Assembly: GCA_032622095.1 (NCBI GenBank)
Contig: CP136067.1
Span: forward strand, 54,227,899-54,291,898
Direction: 5' to 3'
From: Siphonodentalium dalli
Taxonomy: Eukaryota; Mollusca; Scaphopoda; Gadilida; Siphonodentaliidae
DNA: 64,000 nt
In this document: in pieces, positions 1 to 10,889 of the stretch
Layout of the letters: the number at the start of each line of letters is the position of its first letter
Position numbering within the stretch: position 1 is the first letter of the stretch
Notes under the pieces: generated by a model
What the model was told of the DNA's origin: nothing
Seen by the model: the letters and a program-made list of their open reading frames with translations, nothing else
Databases searched by the model: none
Made by a program: the position numbers and the translations under genes

Positions 1-229
1 GCATTTTATCTCCAGATTAGAATTTTTTCTGTATTTTCCCCAAGTGAAAACTTGCAAAAAAATATGCAACTTCCAGCATACATGTATGACTACATCTTCT
101 GAACAAATATATTGCACATGGATTTAAAATACACAATGAATACAAGTAGACAAGTTTAATGTGTGTCCAAATTTAACAATGTAATTGTTGGGAAACTATA
201 TTGATTATTTGGCTTTACAATATATAAAA

Positions 230-945
230 TATTTTCTGCCCTACCCTAAAAGCACTCTGAAGATTCATCGAAAGGCCCATAACTTGGGAAAAATCATTGG
301 ATTTCCAATTTCCAATTAAACAATCCAAACTTGAGTTATCATCCGGAAACCAAAGAAAAAACAAGAAAAATTTAATTTTCTAAGTCGAAAAGCCCATAAC
401 TCTGAGAAAAATCATCGGATCAAACTAAAATTTGAACTTGACCTGTATTTTGATATCATTGACTCACACAAACAATTGAACACTCCAAACTGTAGTTATC
501 ATCTGGAAACCAAAAAAAATAAAAAAAATATGGAATTTTCTAAGTAAAAAAGAGTCCATTACTCTAGAAAAAAATCATCCGATCAAACTGAAATTCGAAT
601 TCATCCTGTATCTTGATATGCTGATCTACAATAAAATGGTATTTGCAATTAAAGGATCCAAACTTGAGATATCATCCGGAAACCGAAAAAGTGAGAAATT
701 TTCTAAGTTGAAAATGAGGCGTAACTTAAAAAAAAAAAGTCGGACCGAACCGCAATTAGCATCATGCGGAGAGGCAGTCCTAAGGAGATTGCATACAAAA
801 GAATATTGAAATTGGTTCATAGTTGTTCGGGTTATGAGGTCGGATGGACTGACGGACGGACACACGGAGGGAGAAAGCGTGACTGACAGACGCAGTCAAT
901 CCAGTACACCCCCCATTTTCTTCGAAAGTGGGGGTATAATAATTC
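230..945. mobile_element. HINE/pearl-like element (tandem units + GACGGACGGAC + hairpin)
   Basis: Diverged ~150-160 bp units recur at about 270, 389, 548 and 711, each with a 'cccataactc...aaaatcatcgga' core and 'gagttatcatccggaaacc'. They are followed by a GACGGACGGACA microsatellite (848-870) and a terminal hairpin (ccccccattttc / gaaagtggggg, about 909-935). This order matches pearl/HINE elements of bivalves. It directly abuts the HRG1 exon 2 donor. Confidence 0.6.
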
Positions 946-968
946 TGATGGTGACTTAACTGACTTAC

Positions 969-1136
969 TTTGCTTTTTAGATATTGCCAGAGCAAGGAAG
1001 ACAATGATACCACATGCACCAATGAGCTGAAAGAAACAGCCTCCAATCATGAAATATCTCAATCTGTATGGATGCGTGTCCCAAACATGTCGCCAAAATG
1101 ACAGGTGAACGAACAATGTAATAGCGGCTGCAATCC
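969..1136 (-). CDS. SLC48A1: Heme transporter HRG1 (SLC48A1) homologue, second coding exon
   Basis: This minus-strand exon is 168 bp. A pyrimidine-rich acceptor (tcttcttttttttag) precedes 1136 and a strong donor (CAAA|gtaagtca) follows 969. Both ends are phase 1. It encodes IAAAITLFVHLSFWRHVW, then DTHPYRLRYF, a second helix rich in Gly, Phe and Ile, and LALAISKKQ. The His in the first helix (FVHLSFW) corresponds to the conserved His of the second HRG1 membrane helix (THVMY in the human protein), and LALAISKKQS resembles the end of helix 3 (LVLAITRHQS). Together with the exon at 29921-30059 it gives 102 residues, against about 146 in vertebrate HRG1. The missing fourth helix and C-terminal tail should be in a third exon beyond base 1. 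A HINE-like repeat begins just past the donor, so the next intron is also repeat-rich. Confidence 0.8.
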
Positions 1137-1199
1137 CTAAAAAAAAGAAGACACATATGAAATATATATGATAATATTGAACAAGATTTAGTGCAGGGT

Positions 1200-1345
1200 T
1201 GGGGCGATTACATGCCAATGTAATCGATTATGATTACAATTACTTTTGATTTACACGATTACTGATTACATGTTTTTCAATGTAATCGATTACGATTACA
1301 ATTACTTTAAATGTAATCGATTACTTTTTTATTACATCTTATTAC
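1200..1345. repeat. TGTAATCGATTACAATTAC-type internally repeated sequence
   Basis: The motif TGTAATCGATTACGATTACA and variants recurs at least four times in about 130 bp and is partly palindromic. It is probably the end of a non-autonomous DNA element; the other end was not found. Confidence 0.5.
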
Positions 1346-2145
1346 AAATAACTCAAATTAAAATATCAAATTTGATTGAACAAATACATCACTACATAAC
1401 ATGGAAACAAGAAACGACTGAAACAATAGAAAGAAACAAGCAATAAACACATAAACTTTTTACATTTACATGTATTGGTGAGGTTTCATCACGAAGTTGT
1501 GTACCAACTTATTGGGAATAATTATGTTTTATGTCTAATTATTTATATAAATATATATTTATTATATTTTTAAATTTCTTACATGCATTGCAACTAACGC
1601 ATAATATTTATGAAAATATCATTAGAAACAATTATAAATTATTTGCATGTTCTCAACGCAATGAATTTTAGTGACCGCACCAGTATTGCCTGCAAATCTG
1701 GCCTGCTATGAATAAGATAAAGAGATTAGAAGTTTCTATGTGCATACATGTAAAGGCGATTGCATTTAACATTCTAAGTGCTATAATTCTCGAAAACATG
1801 ACTGGATAAAACCTGAGAGCTTTCCGATGAATGGCAACAAGCCATATTTCCGACTAAATCCTGAAAAGTTACCTTCTTCTGTGGTTAAGGAGTCGATGAT
1901 TATTTAGGGCATTACTATACCAAAGATCCAATCTGAGTTGAATTTTATTTGAAAGACTGACTCGAGACAGGTGGTGTGGGTGGGGTGTAAGTCATTTACT
2001 GTCAATTCCACCATTGCACTATGAGTCACATCAATCCTGGAAATTACCGGTACCATTTTTAGAATCAATAATTGGTCAGTAAAAATAAATGTAATGCTAT
2101 GGATACTAAGCAATGGAATTGAGCGGCATTGGGCCATTGGTGGTA
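1346..2145. other. Intronic stretch with nothing recognised
   Basis: AT-rich sequence without convincing exon, repeat or transposon termini. Confidence 0.4.
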
Positions 2146-2151
2146 TCAATT

Positions 2152-2279
2152 CAGCCCTCTTAATTCAGATTGTTTTGCTTCGGCAATCTAATGTACTACG
2201 GCAACCCTTTATCGTGGCCCAATTTGCTTAAGCAAATGGCTTCGGCATTGCTGGTTGCCATAGCATATTATGAGGGCTG
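2152..2279. mobile_element. 128-bp MITE, copy 1
   Basis: It starts CAGCCCTCTTAATTCAGATT and ends with GAGGGCTG, the inverted complement of its start. It is flanked by the direct repeat TCAATT (2146-2151 and 2280-2285). The interior (ttcggcaat, tggcccaatttgctt, agcaaatggcttcggcattg) matches, in reverse orientation, the copy at 54679-54801. Confidence 0.75.
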
Positions 2280-2981
2280 TCAATTTAAAGAGGAATCACT
2301 CGCGGATCCATGGATCCGTGTTGACATTGATACCATTAATTGGATAAATTTGGTAGTTTTCTGAGCGATGATAGTTGGGAGAATATCTATCGTTTCCTTT
2401 GTCTCTTACATAAGTGCTACCATTACTGGTATGACGTATCTAGCAGGTATATGGATGGTGCATACAGGCAGTGCAGGTGGGATGGGGTGGGGATCAGGGT
2501 GGCAGCGGAGCCTGTCACAAGCAGCAAGCCCCTGTGTGTGTGGATGTTACTAGTTGTTAGTATCATAATTCAAACTACAATTTGACACAAGATAACAGTT
2601 AATACTTTATATTTTATTGGGATCATTTGAATCGGGAAGGAATTATTTGACTGAATAAGAAGGTATCATTTGTCAAATCAAATGTCAAATAAAACATATG
2701 CATGAGCCAAACCTGGGTATCAAAATACCAGTTTCAGTGAACCTGGTTAATATAATACCAGTATTGTGAACATGGGTAATTTAGTGCACAAAACATGGGA
2801 TAAAGACCAATTCAGCAGTATTTATACTACATCTATGAGTAGTGAGGAAAAATGGGGTACAATATGCATTTACAGGGCATAATATATAGGGCCAATGACC
2901 CACCAACTTTAATTTAGTTCAATTCAGTTGCAAAAATATCATCTCATCTTCGGTACAGTTTGTGTTTTCAAAAATCAAGAA

Positions 2982-4060
2982 CAATGTTTGTAAGTCTTAA
3001 GTCGGCCATAAAAAAAACCTGTGTTTTCGGTGAACCAATCACCCCTATTACGGCACCCCGGACTATTTTCATTTTATTGATTTTGCAAAATTAGTATGAG
3101 TCTGATTTTATTTTCATGCGACCTGGAAAAATTCCCTGTCCAAATATGCAATATCATCTTCCATTTTCTATAAGTTGCAGTCATTAATTTAATTCAATGA
3201 GTCATTAGCCTAATTAACTTAGAAAATCATGCTCACAAAACACATCAAACCGGTTTAATTGGCAACAAACATCCAAAAACTCGAACTAACATAGCAAAAT
3301 GGACCACCTCGAAAATACATGTAGGGAACATAAAAGGTACTCAATCCGATTCGATGGTCACCATATCATCAGATTCCAACAACAATTTTTTTTTAAATGT
3401 CGCTTCAGTTAATTGCCCAAAAAATAATGCTATTAACCAGTCAACTATAGTATAAAATTGCCCAAAACGTGTTATTTATCAACATATTTAACAACGAAAT
3501 TTGGCCGGATTGTCAAATATCTAACAACCAAATCCACTTGATTTTAGAGTTATCCATCTTCATCCACAGTTACATGTAGTTGCCAAAAATTACATATTTC
3601 AAAAACTACATATCTGGGGGAAATAACAAATTTCAAAAATTTATATGTGATCACTCTCAGCTTTGATGGGTGGATTCAAATATTTTTTAATAGAAGCCAA
3701 AGAAATAGTAATTTGGGAGCATTAATTTTGATTATGCATCTTTAAACAACAATAAATTATAGACTTTCTCAACATTTAGAGTGATAGGTAGGCATTAAAA
3801 GGTGTAACACTAGTATGGATGCAAACATTGAGCATTTGTTGGGATTTTTTTTAGCATGTTGAATATTGTTCACATACAAGGAACTCATGCTATTATGCGA
3901 TAGCCACTGCAAGGGAGTGAACTATAAATACTCACTTATATCAATATCATACATATATTACAGGACTATTCATTTGAATAGAATAATTTTAACTACTAGA
4001 GTAAAGTATATTTACCATATCACTGTGATATTATCACATAACAGCCTTTCTGGCTAATAA
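2982..4060. repeat. Dispersed ~1.1-kb non-coding repeat, copy 1
   Basis: It begins with a 'ggccataaaaaaaacctgtg' motif and runs through recognisable blocks (gagtcattagcctaatt, atcatgctcacaaaacac, aaaggtgtaac...agtatg, accatatcac). The same blocks occur in the same order at about 52600-53270. Parts (tttgatgggtggattcaaat, gaaatagtaatttggga) recur again near 55910-56340. No coding capacity is seen. Confidence 0.6.
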
Positions 4061-4156
4061 TATTTAGTTATCGAATAGGAGCTAAATACAACGGTGTATG
4101 CGTGTGTAACTGTGTATTCAACAAAAGACCATAGGCAATGATAACTATCAGGTATA

Positions 4157-4428
4157 TTGTCACCAATTGATATGAAAACAACATCTACGTTGCATCCATT
4201 GGAAATGTTTAAGGAAGCAGTAAGAGTGCAACTGAATCGGCTGAACCCTTACGAGGCCACCGAACCAGACAACATCCTGGTTGCCTGCTCCAGACCAATG
4301 TGGATCCTTATCACCAGTGGATCCTTATCACCAGTGATCGCCCTATTTTATGAGACATCTCTAGTATACAGAATAGTACCATCCCAAATGACTGGCGGAA
4401 AGCCCTGGTTACACCATTATTCAACAAG
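4157..4428 (+). mobile_element. LINE reverse-transcriptase fragment, 5' part, interrupted
   Basis: The translation contains QLNRLNPYEATEPDNI, matching the start of LINE reverse-transcriptase domains (L-x-P-x-K-A-x-G-P-D). After a frame change it reads PNDWRKALVTPLFNK, matching the block just before 'KGD...NYRP'. A transposon then interrupts it; the reading resumes at 5343. Several substitutions and a frameshift show it is dead. Confidence 0.75.
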
Positions 4429-5339
4429 AGCATCGCTAGGGCGTGGCAAAATACGCCCTTTAGCCATTTCGAATTGTACTATCGCAAAATAAGATAATAC
4501 TTTGAGCTTACATTTGAAGAAAATCTGATATACCCCTAATTTCAATGCTAAAATGTGGTCAAATTCTAAGTCGAAAAAATGGCCATAACTCATGTAAAAA
4601 TGATTAGACAGAACCTATATTGAAACTTGGTCTGTAGTTTTAGCTGGGAAATACACATACCAGCTTTGGATCAGCTCAAATAATCAAAACTGGAGTTATC
4701 GGTCGGAAACCAAAATGTTATGAAATTGGTCAAATTCTAAGTTGAAAAAGGGCCGTAACTCATGTAAAAATAACTGGACGGAACCCATATTCGAACTTGT
4801 CCTGTATCTTTAGCTGGGAAATACACATACCAACTTTGGTTCAGATCAAATAATCCAAACTGGAGTTATCGGTCGGAAACCAAAAATGTTAACAGACGGT
4901 CAAATTCTAAGTCGAAAAAGGGCCGTAACTCATGTAAAAAATTATTGGACGGAACCCATATTCGAACTAGGCCTGTATCTTTAGCTGGGAAATACACATA
5001 CCAACTTTGGTTCAGATCAAATAATCCAAACTGGAGTTATCGGTCGGAAACCAAAAATGTTAAATGACAGTCAAATTCTAAGTCGAAAAAGGGCCGTAAC
5101 TCATGTAAAAATATTTGGACGGAACCTATATTCGAACTTGGCCTGTATCTTTAGCTGGGAAATACACATACCAACTTTGGTTCAGATCAAATAATCCAAA
5201 CTGGAGTTATCGATCGGAAACCAAAAATGTTAACGGATGAACGGACAGACAGACGAACGGACGGATGGACAGACGGACGGACAGACGGACAGACAGACTG
5301 ATAACATAATACGACCTTTTTTCAAAAAGGGCGTATAAA
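4429..5339. mobile_element. HINE/pearl-like element with four ~171-bp units, inserted in a LINE
   Basis: Tandem units start at about 4567, 4738, 4909 and 5081 (period 171-172 bp; core aaaagggccgtaactcatg and caaactggagttatcggtcgg). A (GACGGACA)-type microsatellite follows (5232-5300), then a terminal hairpin (tacgacctttttt / aaaaagggcgta). The left end carries a matching palindrome (gggcgtggcaaaatacgccc). LINE codons lie on both sides, so the borders are well placed; an AAG at each junction is the only candidate duplication. Confidence 0.8.
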
Positions 5340-5342
5340 AAG

Positions 5343-5660
5343 GGCTGTTGCTCCACACCAAATAACTACTGTCCAGTCTCAATCCTTTGCAAGAGCCTGG
5401 GGCACATCATTCACAGTCGCATCATGAAATATCTGACACTGTCACACAGAACAACACGCTGACTGATGCACAACATGGCTTTCGGAAAAACTGATCATGC
5501 AAAACAGCTGATCACCGCAATCAACGACCTTGCTGGAGGCCTTAGCAACGGGGACCAATATGATTGTATTTTCCTAGATTTTGCCAAGGCCTTTGACAAA
5601 GTACCACACCAACATCTGCTAATGAAACTCCAAAAGCTTGGAATTGATGGCATGTTGTAA
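5343..5660 (+). mobile_element. LINE reverse-transcriptase fragment, 3' part
   Basis: It continues the LINE from 4428. One frame gives a diverged NNYCPVSI. Another gives HNMAFGKTDHAKQLITAIND, then DCIFLDFAKAFDKVPHQHLL. The [F/Y]xDFxKAFDxVPH block is reverse-transcriptase motif A, carrying one catalytic Asp. The coding match ends at about 5660, so the FADD and later blocks are missing. Frames change between blocks, so it is a pseudogene. Confidence 0.85.
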
Positions 5661-5703
5661 TAAACTGTGAACATGTTGTTTTTGTAGTAAACAGAATATT
5701 ATT

Positions 5704-5760
5704 TTCATTGAAGGGGGAATAACTATATCTTAAAGATAGAGTTATTCCCCTTCCATTGAA
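5704..5760. repeat. Near-perfect 28-bp-arm hairpin
   Basis: The left arm (ttcattgaagggggaataac...) and right arm (...gttattccccttccattgaa) are inverted complements with few mismatches and almost no loop. It follows directly on the truncated LINE. Confidence 0.7.
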
Positions 5761-5954
5761 AACTCATCTTTAGTTTGAATTCTGTTGCATTCTGGAAGCC
5801 AAAATGGGAGGAATCTTTCTATGATTTCAGCTGTTTTCTATTTCTCTATGGGCATCTTCTGAGACACATATTTCAAATGGTGATGAATTATAGTACTTTA
5901 ATCATATTTTATGGCGTAGATTGTTATTATAACCTTATATCAAGTCACTATAAA

Positions 5955-6055
5955 ACGATCGGCAGATGTTAACCCATCCCTTGGAGATAGTAAATTACTA
6001 TGATCGGAATCATAAATGAGAGTTTTGACGTTGAATTATAGAGTATACTGTTATG
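5955..6055. repeat. Dispersed repeat, copy 1 (inverted partner near 50048-50150)
   Basis: Blocks gatcggcagatgttaaccca, tatgatcggaatcataa and gagagttttgacgttgaat reappear as reverse complements at 50048-50150. No coding potential and no termini were identified. Confidence 0.6.
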
Positions 6056-6059
6056 TACT

Positions 6060-6650
6060 ATTATAGACAAATGTACATAACACAAATTATTGGAATTCAT
6101 GAGTCACTCGCATGTATATATAAGAGAATGCACTGGTACAGGATCTGTAATGCTGCACCACCACAGCCTTGGGTTAAATGTGAAAAAGGTGACCTGGAGA
6201 TGGAATATTTGGGTTAAGAGAGTCAAATTTAAGTTTGCAAGGATAGTGTATCAAATTCTACCACCATCCATCAAGATAAAGACACCTCACTGCTGACCCA
6301 TTAATATCAATTATATAGCAGAGCTGTCAACAAATCAGACATTGTTTATATTGATGCTGGCATCTCTGTTAAACCAATAACATTTATAATGACCTCAGGC
6401 CATCTGTCGAGTGATATACTCAGTGATATACATAGCTTTCTTTATTTGCACATTGGCATATATTAAAGAGACATCAGAAAATAAAATCGCCTTATCAATA
6501 GCTAAGTAGTCCAAAGGCATGGGATGGAATTGATGAATTGGGTTTAAGGTCACTCCAAACAAATTTACCAGTACATAACACAAGATTATGGACCGATTTA
6601 AACCCAATTTGGTGTGGTGACTCGGGGTACCCTTGGCAGAGTTATAATTT
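6060..6650. other. Intronic stretch with nothing recognised
   Basis: Short open frames only, without family motifs or splice-supported coding character. Confidence 0.4.
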
Positions 6651-6669
6651 TTTTGATTTTTTTTTTGAG

Positions 6670-6925
6670 TGAATATATTTTTTCGAAAAAGGGCCATAAC
6701 TCAGTTAAATATAGTCGGATCAATCCCATATTCGAACTCAATCTGTCTTTTATGCTGAGAAATTCATAAACAAAATTTTGTTCCGATCAGATAGAAAATG
6801 TTCGAGTTATCGCACCATGCATAAAGTGTCTACAGACAAACAGACAGACGGACGGACTAACGACGAGTGGTCAATCCGGACAACGACACTATGTTTACCA
6901 TACTATGGTATGGGTAAACATAAAA
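6670..6925. mobile_element. HINE/pearl-like single-unit relic
   Basis: One core unit (aaaagggccataactcag ... gttcgagttatcgcacc) is followed by acagacaaacagacagacgg and then a perfect terminal hairpin (gtttaccatac / tatggtatgggtaaac). It has the same order of parts as the elements at 230 and 4429, but with a different hairpin. Confidence 0.55.
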
Positions 6926-6959
6926 ATAACTGGTGGCTCGAAAATAAAAAATTTAAGTG

Positions 6960-7260
6960 GGCCTTTAAATATACAGGAAAATATCATCATCCTTGGATCA
7001 ACTAGCACTACTACACTAGTACGACCACAACTAGAATAGGCCTCTAGGCTCTACTATTAGTTTAAAGTCTATTTGGAACCTGCACACAGTAGGCCTACTC
7101 AAGATCGAAGCAATGGAGGCAGTCCAATGGAGAGTCACAAATTTGTCAATAATGACCACAGTAGTTGGAGCATGCCCTCGGATATGATGACATCACTGCG
7201 ATGGGAATCACTAGCTGATCGCCGATATAAGGCCTTTTACCTGACTCGACCTCAGACTAC
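6960..7260 (+). mobile_element. LINE reverse-transcriptase C-terminal fragment (degenerate)
   Basis: Fragments in shifting frames match the conserved tail of LINE polymerases: LVRPQLE followed by a stop and AS, then SIWNLH, IEAMEAVQWRVT, and in another frame HKFVNNDHSSW...TSLRWESLADRRYKA. The same landmarks (RPQLEYA, VQRRAARF, L-x-LESRR) are seen in the LINE at 34966-37305. At least two frameshifts and stops are present. Confidence 0.65.
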
Positions 7261-7707
7261 AACTTTTAGTGTGTCCCGATTTTAAGAATAAAGCTGCTTT
7301 CACATACGTGCGCTTAACACATGCGTTTTACGGATGCGTTAGGCGGACGTGCGCGTTATGCTTTCACATAGCTCCGTTTACCTCTGCGCGCATGCGTACG
7401 TTAGCGGATGCGCGAAGAATTATTTGTGTTTACATATTGTCCTTTCGCCATGGATTCCCCCGGCGACGAGGACGTTTAGCAATATAATTTGGTAATATAT
7501 GCCATGATATTGATATATTTAACAGAAATACCGACATACCAAATTCTGAATTATGGTATAGTGAATATTGAATCTATATTGATGTTGACTTGAATTTATA
7601 GCGTCAGTTTAAAACAACTGATGAACCACCCTCGCCAAAATAAATAGCAAATACTATACACAATGTGTCACCCTGCCATCATGCATGAACTGAGAGCTTA
7701 ATTGCCT

Positions 7708-7980
7708 TCATATTATCCATGTCCCGAGTTCTTCATCTCGTTTTATATAATAGTTTCCCATGAATTTTGAGACCCATGAATTTTGGGACATCTGTGCATC
7801 GTGGTATCCAATATTTTTAGGATTGAAGAGGTGGTCATATTTCAGTACTGAATCTATAAGTTCCTCGTCCAAACAAGCGTCGTACCTATTCTTTTTAGGC
7901 ATGGTATACCTGGTATACATTGTACCTATGCTTCTATATGCGAGACTGCCAGCAAAAATGCTAACTTCCCGCAAAACCAT
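7708..7980 (-). pseudogene. MADF-like domain ORF inside the Harbinger-like element
   Basis: This open frame of 90 codons contains DEELIDSVLKYDHLFNPKNI, then GYHDAQMSQNSW, close to the MADF/Myb-SANT-like consensus L-I-x-x-V-x-x-x-P-x-L-(Y/F) ... Y-x-D ... x-x-W. Harbinger elements usually carry a second protein with this type of DNA-binding domain beside the DDE nuclease; no nuclease remains here. The MADF similarity starts at about residue 37, so the upstream Met is probably not the native start. A remnant is more likely than an active gene. Confidence 0.5.
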
Positions 7981-8224
7981 GGCATTCTATGTCATTTAAT
8001 GTATATTTTGACCTATAACTGCCATCACAATTATTTAATTCTTGTTTAATTTGACCCAAGAATAGATAACATGGTGCCAGCTACCGGTATCATATGCCCC
8101 TGCACATAATAGCATTCTCATTCGTAAACACTACAAAATATCTGCGGTATATCCCATGATTATGACATCGCACCAAATGCCCCTGTCCGCTTATCCGCTA
8201 AGCAGTAAGCGGATAGGTTTTCGT

Positions 8225-9351
8225 TAGGGTCCTGCGAATATTCGATATTCGATTCGATTCGAAAGTCAAATTTGATTCGAATTCGAGTCGAAATTTCCAA
8301 CTCGAAATTTCGAATATATATGGATGAAATTATTAGCTGCTTACGAACACGAACATGCGTCGATGTTAGCTGTTTCTGTGCCATTTAATTCCTTAAAATT
8401 ATGAATATGTCCGCTTTATAATTCTTATTGTACATCACGAATGTACGCATGCTATTAAATATATTTATGGTCAGTAATTAGCCACCAGAGTAGGACCACA
8501 AAATACGTCTAATTCTAGCTTTGAACATATATAGTTTTCCAAAAGCTCTGAAATCGCCGTTGGACCGACGACGCACGTAAATTATAATAACTATGAGACT
8601 GAGCAACTGCTAGCATTATCCGCCGACTGTCTATCTCAGGTTCCGCGTTATTTGTATGTGACATCGTTGATGATGTAAACTTCACGTGATTTACCGTAGC
8701 TGTCGAAAAGTGCATGTTGGTGGAGTTTTCTTTTGAAGTTGACTGTCAGTTTCGGAGTGTTCCTTTGGCACTTGACAATAAGTCGTCCATTATTCATGTT
8801 TATTTTAAACATGATAAGCTTCTCAGGCAGTGCAAGAACTTACACGTGTGACGAATACAGCATGGTGTATAAATCTCAAGCATCAGGGACAACGACCCAT
8901 CTATGGAATCATCAGTTCCAGAAGCAACCAGTACTACATAAACAGACTACCCTGTGACTGTTGTTGCATCTTCAAGTTTACAACAACAGTGTCTCTGAAT
9001 GCCCATTTGCAATTTTGCATGTACATGCAAACTGTACAAACTTTGCGTGATTTTATTTCCGATAGGCCGGTTATATATTAATCGTCGTGACGTCCGCATG
9101 GACGTTTTTTCTTTCTTTTTTTTTTCTTCTCGACAATAGTCAATTGAAGTTAATAGTATCGCGATTGACGGTTGATCGCCACATAAGTTATGATGGAACT
9201 TCATGGAAGTTCATAGAACGTTTCAAACATCATCTAATCGTTGGCAAAACATGCCTAATTGAGAATGCAACACACATGTATAATTCGAGTCGATATTCGA
9301 TTCGAATTCTTCAATTCGATTCGATCAAAATTTCCAATTCGCAGGACCCTA
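8225..9351. mobile_element. hAT transposon nested in the Harbinger-like element
   Basis: The 15-bp perfect inverted termini are TAGGGTCCTGCGAAT. The flanking 8-bp direct repeat is GTTTTCGT (8217-8224 and 9352-9359). An 8-bp duplication with YAGGG-type ends is diagnostic of hAT. Subterminal 'attcgattcgaattc' repeats are present at both ends. A plus-strand segment near 8830-8930 reads YKSQASGTTTHLWNHQFQKQ, reminiscent of the second half of a BED zinc finger of hAT transposases. At 1,127 bp it lacks a full transposase. Confidence 0.85.
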
Positions 9352-9503
9352 GTTTTCGTCTGGGAGCGAAAACTTGTGCGCGCGCGTAGCTGCGCACGTT
9401 TTGCGGATGGTATGTGAAAACTCCAGCGTTAACATTGGAGACCGAAACGATGCGCGTAGATGCGTGAAGCGGATGTACGGTATGTGAAAGCAGCTTAAGT
9501 GTC

Positions 9504-9578
9504 GGCGCACACGATCCCGGTTGTCCCCGATTTATCCGGCTGTCGGATAAATCGGGGACAACCGGGATCGTGTGCGCC
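9504..9578. repeat. Perfect 35-bp-arm palindrome with 5-base loop
   Basis: The left arm 9504-9538 (ggcgcacacgatcccggttg...) and right arm 9544-9578 are exact inverted complements around gctgt. It starts six bases after the Harbinger-like target duplication. Related but diverged motifs (actcgtgtgcgctgaaca, gatttatccggcagccgg) recur at 10070-10125, suggesting both are ends of one GC-rich element. Confidence 0.8.
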
Positions 9579-10190
9579 TAACTTTGGGCCGGTTTTTGTC
9601 GGATCCGATTTAAAATACGGCTCGTGACGATGGCAACGCGCGTGTTTTGCATGACCAAAACATCATTCAAAATGTCGGAATAGTTAGCAGCGACCGCTAT
9701 TCGAAAATTATATCAAGAATTCTGATAAATCGACAAGGAACAACGGCTGGTAGACCTATGGGCAGAAAATAGGTGCCCGTATATTATAATTGCAACAAGA
9801 GGGCGGTAGCTGTGGAAAGGTAGATTACGCCAATTTATGGCTATTGGCAGTATTCACTGTATTGCCCGTGACCTCAATATAATATATTATTATTAATATA
9901 TTCATTTAGTTTATTATTAATAAATATTAGTCTTTAGAAATACATATTAATATAAATCACTATGACTAGCTATAGACTATAGTAAATGTCTGGATAGGCT
10001 GACCACACCAGTTGGCTATTTGCTACAGTGACCATAGCATGCGCATATGACCGGAGTGAAAATCGGACTCGTGTGCGCTGAACACCCCGATTTTATCGGG
10101 CCTGATTTATCCGGCAGCCGGATTTAGTGTACTTTCAGACGACCACGATACAATCGTAAGTGGAGGAATCGGGCCCGACAAATCACAAAT
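9579..10190. mobile_element. Possible body of a GC-ended element between 9504 and about 10130
   Basis: The sequence is AT-rich in the middle and returns to 'ccccgattttatcggg' and 'gatttatccgg' motifs at the right, echoing the palindrome at 9504. No reading frame is convincing and no target duplication was found. Confidence 0.3.
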
Positions 10191-10194
10191 CTGT

Positions 10195-10720
10195 GACCTG
10201 AATAGGTTGGGGGATGGGGTGGGTGGCGAATAACTTTATACTTAAAACTTGGATGTCAGATGAGCAGATCATGAGCTTCTTATTATGAGCGAATAATTTT
10301 ATTCTTAAACGTGGATGTCAGATGAGCTTTTTATTGTTTTGCATTAGATTAGATATTCCTGCAACCATAATCAATCATTTGGCGGGGGGTGGCGAATAAC
10401 TTTAATCTTAAAACTTGGATTTCAGATGAGCTTCTTATTTTGTGCATTAGATCTGACGATCTGTCTATCATATACAATCATTTTATCGATCTGGAAGTGG
10501 AACTGCGAACATAAATATGCAGTCAGAGTTGTTTTGTGCATTAGATTAGACGATCCTGCAATCAATTTATGGAACTGTAAGTGGAATTGCTGCGTGGCGA
10601 ATAATTTTATTCTTAAAAGATGTATGTCAGATAATTTTCTTGTTTTTGTGCATTACATTAGGTGATCCATGGATGTTAACAGTCATTTCCTGGATCTTGA
10701 AGCACTTTTTCGCTCAAAAT
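10195..10720 (+). repeat. ~170-bp satellite array, forward orientation
   Basis: Units begin 'ggcgaataactttatactta' and contain 'acttggatgtcagatgagc', 'gtgcattagatyagacgatc' and 'ctggaagtggaactgcgaac', with G-runs between units. At least three diverged units are visible. The same unit occurs reversed at 10890-11540 and 15405-16190. Confidence 0.75.
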
Positions 10721-10889
10721 TTTATGATCTATATTTCAGGTGGTGATGCGAGTTGGGGGTCGCGAAAAAAATACTCTTCTCTGAACTCGAATTTCAGATG
10801 AATCTCTTATTTTGTACAATATATTAGACGATCCTTAACGTAGCAGTACACGATTTATCGGGTTATAGGGGGGGGGGTCTGAAAAATAG

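Larger units (their letters stand above)
7292..9495. mobile_element. Harbinger-like DNA transposon, non-autonomous or decayed
   Basis: The termini are perfect 16-bp inverted repeats (AGCTGCTTTCACATAC). Both sides carry TAA (7289-7291 and 9496-9498), the 3-bp duplication typical of PIF/Harbinger elements. Subterminal sequence is rich in 'tgcgcg' and 'gcggatg' motifs in inverted orientation. The interior holds a MADF-type reading frame (7708-7980) and a later hAT insertion (8225-9351), so the original element was about 1.1 kb. Confidence 0.8.

Noticed and set aside
626..865. Small frames left of HRG1 exon 2 as its third exon
   Set aside because: They overlap HINE units and show none of the fourth-helix or C-terminal features expected of HRG1.
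230..5330. Tandem arrays as a CRISPR array
   Set aside because: Units are contiguous without unique spacers, differ by substitutions along their length, and sit in animal DNA.
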